Shown: in pieces, positions 7,759-13,483 of the stretch
How positions within the stretch are numbered: the first letter of the stretch is position 1
Layout of the letters: every line of letters begins with the position of its first letter
Assembly: GCA_036397475.1 (NCBI GenBank)
Contig: DASWIV010000144.1
Coordinates: 1-16,634 of the forward strand
Length of the DNA stretch: 16,634 nucleotides
Source of the DNA: DASWIV01 sp036397475
GTDB taxonomy: Bacteria > JAJVIF01 > JAPKYR01
Reading direction: 5' to 3'
Translations under genes and position numbers: made by a program
The notes under the pieces: generated by a model
Database searches by the model: none
Told to the model about the DNA's origin: nothing
The model's input: the letters and a program-made list of their open reading frames with translations, nothing else

Positions 7759-8100
7759 TTAATATGTAGTATCCGACGCATAGAAGGTGGCTTGCTGTGC
7801 ATAGGGTCCTTCCGCATACGCGTAAATACGCCTTCCTGAAAATCTGGTGAGCTTTTCCCCGATCGTAACCACCGCAGGCCTCATGTCATTTCCATCGCGG
7901 GTGAAGGTTATTACGACCTGGTCCCCGATTTCCCTGTTACGGAGCGATCTCGTTGAAAAAATCAACACCCCCATTCACCAGATCCATCTGGGGTACATGC
8001 TCTTCCGCTTTAGAGTCCCGGGTACCAATGCTGAACATAAATGTTGAAAAAAATAGGATTATCAGGACAGACGACGTCCATCCGCAAAAAAGACCTTCAT
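7759..8100 (-). pseudogene. Decayed HtrA paralogue with frameshift and large internal deletion
   Basis: The ATG at 8100 has a textbook GGAGGT (8114-8109). Read directly, the frame stops after 12 codons. One extra T in the six-T run at 8091-8086 would restore a good signal peptide (hydrophobic SSVLIILFFSTFMFS) followed by AEEHVPQMDLVNGGVDFF and NEIAP. This matches residues 32-54 of the active paralogue at 6099-7373 (AEEREPLMDLRNGGELFF, QEIAP). The frame then hits TAA (7939-7937). In another frame the sequence continues as NREIGDQVVITFTRDGNDM to the stop at 7759, matching that paralogue's residues from about 366 to its end. About 311 residues, including the whole catalytic core, are missing. 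The last part alone reads as a 71-codon frame, but it has no ribosome site and is a remnant. Confidence 0.88.
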
Positions 8101-8138
8101 TGAAATGTACCTCCATACATTAGAACTTTCCTGCGATA

Positions 8139-8147
8139 ATTTTATCA
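8139..8147 (-). promoter_or_regulatory. Possible relict extended -10 promoter before the HtrA pseudogene
   Basis: On the minus strand TGA-TAAAAT gives an extended -10 element about 40 bases before the pseudogene ATG. No good -35 is seen. It lies just after the terminator of the upstream gene, so the dead copy probably once had its own transcript. Confidence 0.3.
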
Positions 8148-8158
8148 GACTACCGGAA

Positions 8159-8190
8159 TAAAACAAATGCCCCATTTTACCGGGGCATTT
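8159..8190 (-). terminator. Intrinsic terminator after the EF-hand pseudoprotease gene
   Basis: On the minus strand AAATGCCCC pairs perfectly with GGGGCATTT (9 pairs, loop of 8), followed by GTTTTATT. It starts 12 bases after the stop codon at 8202. The T-run is interrupted, so efficiency may be moderate. Confidence 0.8.
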
Positions 8191-8201
8191 TGATTGTTCA
8201 A

Positions 8202-9419
8202 TTATTCTTCTTCTTCTTCTTCGTCACGTTGGCCACTGTACTCTACCGTCACCTCAGCGAGGTACGCATCCCATATTGTATATTCCCTTCTCACCCATTC
8301 CATTGTGACCCTGTCTCCGATCCGGTATCTGTCGATCTGATTTCTCAGGTCGTTCATAGTCGGTACGGGCACTCCGTTAAATTTCAGGAGTATGTCTCCT
8401 TCCCTCAATCCGGCATCCGCAGCGGGAGAATCTTCATCTACCCATATAATGAATATGCATTCTCTCAGATCGAATCCCCATTCTTCCTCGAAAAGATCCC
8501 TGTCAGCGTTTGTTACCAGTCCATCCCCGTTCAAATCGCTCAGGATCGAATATGCCCTCTCGATCTGCGGTGTCATTTCAAGTAGCCGGTACCCGAACCA
8601 CGGACGATGCATTTCGCCTTCATCGAGTATCGCATCTACAACCTCGATCGCCGACGCTATCGGCAGAGCGAAATGTATCTCTGTTGCGTCCGAATACGGT
8701 GAGATATCGGTCATGATGGCTATTACTTCGCCATTCGAATTAACAACCACTCCGCCTTCATTTCCGTAGTTCTGCGGAACATTGATTTGGAAATACTGGT
8801 TTGTGCTTTCTTCGATAGTGGGATATTTAGGACGAAGCGCGCTAACCACGCCAAAGTCATAACTGATTCTCGACCTCGTTATCCAGTTGTATCCCAGGAA
8901 CAGTATCGGCTCGCCCACAATTACGTCGCTTGAATTCCCGATTATTATCGGAATAGAGTCTTCCGGTTCGATGAATTTTACCTGCAGTACTGCGATCGCT
9001 GAAGCGGCGTCCGTGCCAATTACATCGGCTTCATACGTCCGCCCGTCAGCCAGTCTGACCATGATATAATTTGCATCTGTTCCGCTTACACCCGTTCGCG
9101 TGAAGTAACTCGGCGGCCCATGTTTAACAACACTGTAATCAGTAACGACAATTCCTTCCCTGTTGTAAAAAAATCCTGTGGCAAAGTCGCCCTCGATCAG
9201 GATCTCCCGCATGTGGCCATTGTCGTTTATCATCCTCGTGTACCTGGTTTCAATTATTACTACACTAGGCTGAATCTTTTCACCCTGGCTCTGTAGAAAG
9301 TCCGAGAATTCCCTGTCGTAACCGGGAGTTACACCCCGCGACGCTCCTGCAGGGATACTGCAGAATACCTGAGTCGCGATCAATAGTGTTATCAGTGTGA
9401 AAATTGAGTTGAAACGCAT
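8202..9419 (-). CDS. Exported HtrA-like pseudoprotease lacking the whole triad, with EF-hand/dockerin-like loop and PDZ domain
   Basis: A 405-residue protein with a Sec signal peptide (hydrophobic 6-20, cut near AGA at 26), a trypsin-fold domain (about 45-265) and a PDZ domain (about 272-392). HtrA landmarks remain: ATGFFYNREGIVVTDYSVV, ILFLGYNW, FGVVSALRPKYP and HFALPIASAIEVV. All three catalytic positions are changed: His to Ser96, Asp to Ala141 (SAIAVLQV instead of DLAVIKV), and Ser to Glu221 (GNEGG instead of GNSGG). The rest of the GN-GG loop is preserved. Inside the N-terminal part of the PDZ region is a calcium-type loop, DLNGDGLVTNAD (295-306), with acidic or Asn ligands at positions 1, 3, 5 and 12. 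The C-terminus is a run of Glu encoded by six GAA codons. The ATG at 9419 has GAGG placed in a hairpin. It has its own candidate promoter and terminator, so it may be monocistronic. A carboxylate in place of the nucleophile makes protease activity very unlikely. Confidence 0.88.
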   Translation of the reverse strand: MRFNSIFTLITLLIATQVFCSIPAGASRGVTPGYDREFSDFLQSQGEKIQPSVVIIETRYTRMINDNGHMREILIEGDFATGFFYNREGIVVTDYSVVKHGPPSYFTRTGVSGTDANYIMVRLADGRTYEADVIGTDAASAIAVLQVKFIEPEDSIPIIIGNSSDVIVGEPILFLGYNWITRSRISYDFGVVSALRPKYPTIEESTNQYFQINVPQNYGNEGGVVVNSNGEVIAIMTDISPYSDATEIHFALPIASAIEVVDAILDEGEMHRPWFGYRLLEMTPQIERAYSILSDLNGDGLVTNADRDLFEEEWGFDLRECIFIIWVDEDSPAADAGLREGDILLKFNGVPVPTMNDLRNQIDRYRIGDRVTMEWVRREYTIWDAYLAEVTVEYSGQRDEEEEEE

Positions 9420-9421
9420 TG

Positions 9422-9436
9422 ACGAACCTCGTTCGT
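9422..9436 (-). promoter_or_regulatory. Hairpin covering the Shine-Dalgarno of the 8202-9419 gene
   Basis: On the minus strand ACGAAC-GAG-GTTCGT is a perfect 6-pair hairpin with a three-base loop, ending two bases before the ATG. The only Shine-Dalgarno candidate, GAGG, is the loop plus the first base of the 3' arm, so folding would hinder ribosome access. Temperature-sensitive or factor-dependent initiation is possible but only inferred. Confidence 0.5.
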
Positions 9437-9505
9437 TCTGTTACGGAATTGGCAAATGTGGGCACGCTCCGCCTTTTAAATCGGATTTACCCTGATTACC
9501 TGCGG

Positions 9506-9514
9506 AGTATAGCA
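9506..9514 (-). promoter_or_regulatory. Extended -10 promoter candidate for the EF-hand pseudoprotease gene
   Basis: On the minus strand TGC-TATACT combines an extended TGn with a five-of-six -10 hexamer (9511-9506). The -35 region (TGGCGT) is poor. The predicted start near 9499 gives a leader of about 80 bases that ends in the Shine-Dalgarno hairpin. Confidence 0.42.
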
Positions 9515-9536
9515 TAAAGCATTTTCATACGCCATA

Positions 9537-10619
9537 TCACATCGATTCGTACATCGCCTTGTATCCCGACAGCAATTCCTTCTTATCCTTGATCGTCTCT
9601 GCGGCGAGATCGAAAAACCTGTACTGCCTTGTCAGCGGAGGGAGGTCATTCACATTTTTATTACTCGTTACCTTCAATCCTGCGGGGACAAACACACTTT
9701 CCGTGATAAGTACATTCATTATCAGGCTTCCGGGTTCAACTACCACTCCCTTTCCGACCACTGCCCAGAAAACCAGCGCCTGCATCCCTATGAACGCGCC
9801 ATCTTCGACCCTTGCAGGTCCGTGAACCTGGGCTTGCGGCGATACAACAACATTTTTGCCAATGTAAACTGAATACTGCTCGTTCTCATGCTCCACCACT
9901 CGCTGTGACTGCAGTTTTCCGTCTTTTCTTGTAGGCAGGTCCCGAATGATGGCACTTTCCTGGAGATACGAACCCTCCCCGATATAGATCGGCTCGTCGT
10001 TATCACCGCGGATCTGTACCCCAGGCGCTATGAAAACGTCCGCCCCAACCACAACATTTCCAATCACAATGGCATCCGGGTGTACAAACGCGCTTTCGTG
10101 AATTACAGGCTCGTGCTTAATCGGAGACCAGCTTGTTCCAGCGCTCGCCCTGGGTTTCGACGGCGCCCTGTAGGCTGTCTCTGAAATTCCATATACAGGA
10201 GCCTTCTGCATATCAAATACAGATCTTGTCGGCGGCTCATAGGCTGGCGGAGAATCAGATATGGCGTACGCCGGCTCCGGTGTGATTACTTTAACCCGCT
10301 CAGTTATATCTTTATCTTTAATTGCCTGCACCGGGTCTTCCTGGATACTCATCCCTATCTTGACAGCCTCTGCCATTTCCGGTGGATCGCTTGACATCCC
10401 CCGCTGAATGTCTTCAGGGGGCGTAGGCATTTCCGGTACCGACGGTGAGTACGCCCCCGACTGGCCTACTGATCCCAGGGTCAGGAATCCGCGTCTGGAT
10501 GCCGATAGCTGAACGGGTCCGGATTGCCCCAACACCTTCTCATCGTGAACTCCGAGCGGTTTTGGTGGTCTGCCCAATCCAGGCGGTACATTTTCTTTTT
10601 TTTCTTTATCATCTGGCAT
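9537..10619 (-). CDS. Left-handed beta-helix protein resembling Cam/CcmM gamma-carbonic anhydrase, with degenerate metal site and disordered N-terminus
   Basis: 360 residues. The first 160 or so are Pro/Ser/Glu-rich with no clear domain, including near-repeats PAYAIS and PVYGIS. Residues 170-330 carry hexapeptide turns: VIHESAFVHPDAIVIGNV, VFIAPGVQIRGD, PIYIGEGSYLQ, QYSVYIGKN, AQVHGPARV, AFIGMQALVFWAVVG and PAGLKVTS. This pattern is that of Methanosarcina Cam and the CcmM N-domain. Compared with Cam as I recall it, the structural Arg59, Asp61 and Gln75 are kept (Arg204, Asp206, Gln220), as is His122 (His266). Zinc ligands His81 and His117 are replaced by Arg226 and Pro261, and the proton-relay residues Glu62 and Glu84 by Asn207 and Pro229. 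It is therefore probably not a carbonic anhydrase and may be a trimeric scaffold or binding protein. No signal peptide is seen. The ATG has GGAGG 10 bases upstream and lies 56 bases after the SPOR gene. Confidence 0.82.
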   Translation of the reverse strand: MPDDKEKKENVPPGLGRPPKPLGVHDEKVLGQSGPVQLSASRRGFLTLGSVGQSGAYSPSVPEMPTPPEDIQRGMSSDPPEMAEAVKIGMSIQEDPVQAIKDKDITERVKVITPEPAYAISDSPPAYEPPTRSVFDMQKAPVYGISETAYRAPSKPRASAGTSWSPIKHEPVIHESAFVHPDAIVIGNVVVGADVFIAPGVQIRGDNDEPIYIGEGSYLQESAIIRDLPTRKDGKLQSQRVVEHENEQYSVYIGKNVVVSPQAQVHGPARVEDGAFIGMQALVFWAVVGKGVVVEPGSLIMNVLITESVFVPAGLKVTSNKNVNDLPPLTRQYRFFDLAAETIKDKKELLSGYKAMYESM

Positions 10620-10675
10620 ATCAATAATTCCTCCACATCATATGTACCCCTGCGGCTGTATAAGTTGCATGCCTG

Positions 10676-11362
10676 CTACTCCACCTGGTATACCCAGGCG
10701 TCGAAATTCAGGCTCCTCATCTGTTCCGCGACACTGTCAGCCTCTTCTCTCAAGTGGTAAGAACCGACCCATACCCTGTACTTGGTCTCCCCGTTATCCG
10801 CGAAAGTCGATACGCTTGCATCAAATCCTGCCTGCGTAAGCCGTCTCCAGACGCTCTCTGCATTCTCATTATCCCCGTACATCCCGACCTGGATACGGTA
10901 GACCGACGAATCTCCCAGTTCGAAAATGCTCGAACCAGCCGAAGAGCCTTCCTGCCCCTGGTCTTCGTCAGTGCCACTATCCAGGAGATCAGTTCCTCCA
11001 GTATCATCACCCTCAAGTGATGGTTCATGGATGGTTATCTCAACAATATTTCCTTCTTCTGCGACGGTAGATAATTCAGACTCTTCCGGATCCGCCCACT
11101 CCCGTGAAAACTGGATCTGCCCCGCGTTGGCAGGATCGTATCCAAACGACGAACGGTTTCCCTCAAGAACTTCGGTTACAAATTCGGATGTATCATTTCC
11201 CGAGTCGTTCATCCCCGGTGTTTCCTGTATCTTGTCTTCCGTGAAAGCCATTACGCTCCTGCCCACTGCCTTGCCAAGAAACATACTGGCTCCCATAAGA
11301 ACTATTACCAGTGTCAATAAAATAATGCTTTTTACCATGAATCCTGTCGACGCTGACGCCAT
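10676..11362 (-). CDS. Single-pass membrane protein with C-terminal SPOR domain
   Basis: 228 residues from the ATG at 11362, which has GGAG 8 bases upstream. A TTG seven codons earlier is a weaker alternative start. A short cytoplasmic N-terminus precedes one membrane helix (about residues 10-30), then a long acidic, Ser/Gly-rich linker (about 40-150). A SPOR domain fills 153-228, beginning VYRIQVGMYGDNENAESVW and ending NFDAWVYQVE, with the typical two repeats. SPOR domains bind peptidoglycan stripped of stem peptides, often at division sites, so a cell-wall or division role outside the inner membrane is likely. The position 27 bases after folC recalls E. coli folC-dedD, where DedD is also a SPOR protein. 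Function beyond glycan binding is inferred. Confidence 0.87.
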   Translation of the reverse strand: MASASTGFMVKSIILLTLVIVLMGASMFLGKAVGRSVMAFTEDKIQETPGMNDSGNDTSEFVTEVLEGNRSSFGYDPANAGQIQFSREWADPEESELSTVAEEGNIVEITIHEPSLEGDDTGGTDLLDSGTDEDQGQEGSSAGSSIFELGDSSVYRIQVGMYGDNENAESVWRRLTQAGFDASVSTFADNGETKYRVWVGSYHLREEADSVAEQMRSLNFDAWVYQVE

Positions 11363-11389
11363 AGTTTCACTCCTGCCTTTCAATCTGCT

Positions 11390-12751
11390 TTAGACTCTTG
11401 TGGTCCCGCTAAGGCTCATCTTTTTCCTTATATGTCGCATCGCTGCACCGGCGAGATATATCGACCCGGTCACCATTACCGGACCTTCGGTCACTTCTAT
11501 CGCCTTTTCGAGACCTTCCTCAATAGAATCCACTTTATAAAGTTCAATATGAATTGATTTGTTCTCCCTGTCAACATACTTCTCCGCCTGTACGACTAAT
11601 TCCGACGGCTCATGGTATTCAATATCTGGGACAGGGCAGAAAATTATGTGCCTTCCGACCTCGACGATCTTCGGAAGTACTTCATGAAGATCCTTCGTTT
11701 TCTTCGCACCGAAAATTATGGTCTTCTTTCTGAAACAGTAATTCCTGTATTCACCCAGTACAAGATTTAGCGCCTCTGTATTGTGCCCCCCGTCCACCAG
11801 GACATGCACTCCACCCTCAATATTAAATATTTCCCACCGGCCTGGAATGTGCGCCTTCTCGATACCCGCCTTCACCTTTTCAATGTCCGGCGATATGTCT
11901 AATCTTTCTCCCTCTTCCGAATTTGCGAATTCGTAAAATCCGCTGATGGCAAGGTCCGCATTTTCCAACTGGTAATTCGCCTTCAATTGTGGCTTCAATT
12001 CAATTACGGGGGAATCGGGAGATAATTGAAGATTCCACCTGACCGACTCATATTTATTGTCTTCAGCCGCTGACAAATACTCCCTTTTCCTCACATATCT
12101 GACCCCGTTCTCCTCACAATAATGCCTGACGACTTCCGTAACTTCCTCGGGATTTTCCTGCGCTACCAGTGTTGTTCCCCTTCTCGCAACAACAACTTTC
12201 TCTCCTGTTATTTCTGTAAGAGTCTCTCCAAGATATTCCGTATGGTCATAGCTCACCGACGTCAACAGCACCATCATCGCGTCCACTGCGTTAACCGCAT
12301 CCAGGCGTCCACCCAGTCCGGTTTCCAGGATAGCGATTTCAGCTTCGTTCATTCTTCCGAATATCAACGTCCCTGCGAATATCAGCTCGAAATATGTAGG
12401 TTTGTCGTCGCGTATCCATTTTTCATCGACAGCCTGTTTGACCTCCCACATTGCCGACGCAAACTCGTCTTCGGTCGAATCCCTGCCATTGATTCTCATG
12501 CGTTCCGTCACACTCTCGACATGCGGCTTTATGTGGCATACCGTCTTCATTCCATGCTCAAGCAGGATGGAATCCAGGAACGCAAGGGTTGATCCTTTTC
12601 CATTAGTCCCGACTACAGTAATGCAGGCCATGCCTTTTTCGGGATGCCCGGTTATTTCCAGTAAATGATTTATCCGCTCCAGGCCGTAAACACTTTTTCC
12701 CGGTGGGGCAGTATCCGCCAGATATTTCTGCACTTCTTCAAAAGTCCACAT
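11390..12751 (-). CDS. folC: Folylpolyglutamate synthase / dihydrofolate synthase family ligase
   Basis: 453 residues, Mur-ligase superfamily. It adds glutamate to folates (and, in bifunctional members, to dihydropteroate) with ATP in the cytoplasm. Visible motifs are the P-loop VVGTNGKGS (residues 46-54), ERMRING (84-90), ILETGLGGRLDAVNAV (141-156), SYDHTEYLG with His170, and Lys185 in ITGEKVVVA, the usual position of the carbamylated lysine. The C-terminal domain has IPGRWEIF and LVDGGHNTEAL. The length is slightly above typical (about 420-440). The ATG lies two bases after the coaE stop, so the two are translationally linked; AGAGGAA inside coaE can act as ribosome site. Whether it is bifunctional cannot be decided from sequence alone, and no folP is in view. 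Confidence 0.95.
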   Translation of the reverse strand: MWTFEEVQKYLADTAPPGKSVYGLERINHLLEITGHPEKGMACITVVGTNGKGSTLAFLDSILLEHGMKTVCHIKPHVESVTERMRINGRDSTEDEFASAMWEVKQAVDEKWIRDDKPTYFELIFAGTLIFGRMNEAEIAILETGLGGRLDAVNAVDAMMVLLTSVSYDHTEYLGETLTEITGEKVVVARRGTTLVAQENPEEVTEVVRHYCEENGVRYVRKREYLSAAEDNKYESVRWNLQLSPDSPVIELKPQLKANYQLENADLAISGFYEFANSEEGERLDISPDIEKVKAGIEKAHIPGRWEIFNIEGGVHVLVDGGHNTEALNLVLGEYRNYCFRKKTIIFGAKKTKDLHEVLPKIVEVGRHIIFCPVPDIEYHEPSELVVQAEKYVDRENKSIHIELYKVDSIEEGLEKAIEVTEGPVMVTGSIYLAGAAMRHIRKKMSLSGTTRV

Positions 12752-12753
12752 TT

Positions 12754-13371
12754 TTATTCCGATTCCTCTAATTTTTTCAAAAGTTCAGTTAACTGCCTCT
12801 GTACCGTATCGAGCGATCCCGACATATAAATTACTTCATCCGCAAGCTCGACTTTCACCTCATCCGGAACCTGAGCCTCCATTCGCTTCCTGACCGCGTG
12901 TTCATTCGAGCCGTCCCTCATCACCGTCCGCTCAAGGCGAACTTCCATCGGTGCGCTGCATACCCACACGCTATCCATTTTATCCTGCATATTCCGCTCA
13001 TATAATAAAGGAATAAGAACAAACACAAAATCCTCTCCCGATTCCGCGATCAACCGATTCCTCTCCGCTTCGATTTTCGGATGAAGTATCCCCTCCAGGA
13101 CCTTTCGCTTTTTCGTGTCAGAAAATACGATCGACGCAACCTTCGCCCTGTCAAGCTCACCATCCGGCTTTATAACATTTTCCTCGAACGCTTCCTGTAT
13201 TTCTTCCAGTACTGAAGACCCCTTCCGGGTCAGGTCATGCGATATCTCGTCCGCGTCTATCACCACATGTCCCCGTTCTCTTAACATTGATCCAACAGTC
13301 GACTTCCCGGACCCGATCCCACCGGTAATGCCAATAACTCGCGGACGTCCACCCTTTTCCTTTCCTGTCAT
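12754..13371 (-). CDS. coaE: Dephospho-CoA kinase
   Basis: 205 residues. It phosphorylates the 3'-hydroxyl of dephospho-CoA in the last step of CoA synthesis. The Walker A loop is GITGGIGSGKST (residues 14-25). Further family segments are HVVIDADEISHDLTRKGS, LEGILHPKIEAER, FVFVLIPLLYERNM and WVCSAPMEVRLERTVMRDG. The length matches E. coli CoaE (206). The start is the ATG at 13371. The frame can be extended to an ATG at 13431, but that would lie inside the rpsA terminator and add an unlikely Cys/Arg-rich leader. No clear Shine-Dalgarno precedes 13371, while a promoter -10 box ends only 7 bases before it, so the transcript may be leaderless. First gene of the coaE-folC-SPOR-beta-helix operon. 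Confidence 0.95.
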   Translation of the reverse strand: MTGKEKGGRPRVIGITGGIGSGKSTVGSMLRERGHVVIDADEISHDLTRKGSSVLEEIQEAFEENVIKPDGELDRAKVASIVFSDTKKRKVLEGILHPKIEAERNRLIAESGEDFVFVLIPLLYERNMQDKMDSVWVCSAPMEVRLERTVMRDGSNEHAVRKRMEAQVPDEVKVELADEVIYMSGSLDTVQRQLTELLKKLEESE

Positions 13372-13378
13372 GTCCGAA

Positions 13379-13407
13379 ATAATATATGTGCGCGAACGCT
13401 TATTCAA
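13379..13407 (-). promoter_or_regulatory. Sigma-70-type promoter of the coaE operon
   Basis: On the minus strand TTGAAT (13407-13402), a 17-base spacer and TATTAT (13384-13379) make a good housekeeping-type promoter. Only 7 bases separate the -10 box from the coaE ATG, which puts the expected transcription start at or next to the start codon. It sits just downstream of the rpsA terminator. Confidence 0.65.
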
Positions 13408-13415
13408 TCGCCCAC

Positions 13416-13443
13416 AAAAAAAGCCCACCATCCGGTGAGCTTT
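13416..13443 (-). terminator. Intrinsic terminator of rpsA
   Basis: On the minus strand AAAGCTCACC pairs with GGTGGGCTTT (10 pairs, one T-G) across loop GGAT, followed by a run of seven T residues that includes the last stem bases. It begins about 40 bases after the rpsA stop. Confidence 0.92.
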
Positions 13444-13483
13444 GTAATCGCAGTTCTATAAAACCTCTTCTGAAACGCTTCAC

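Noticed and set aside
7759..7974. Stand-alone 71-codon gene
   Set aside because: No Shine-Dalgarno at its ATG, and its sequence is the C-terminal tail of an HtrA paralogue continuous with N-terminal remnants upstream; annotated as part of a pseudogene.
8205..8222. Trinucleotide repeat as a phase-variation tract
   Set aside because: Six GAA codons in frame at the very C-terminus; length changes would only alter the Glu tail and not switch the gene.
10440..10510. Twin-arginine-like motif SRRGFLTLGSVG in the beta-helix protein
   Set aside because: It starts 41 residues into the protein, the following segment is Gly/Ser-rich rather than hydrophobic, and no cleavage site follows; a chance match is more likely.
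13372..13431. Upstream ATG extension of coaE
   Set aside because: The ATG at 13431 lies in the loop region of the rpsA terminator, and the added 20 residues do not belong to the CoaE family.
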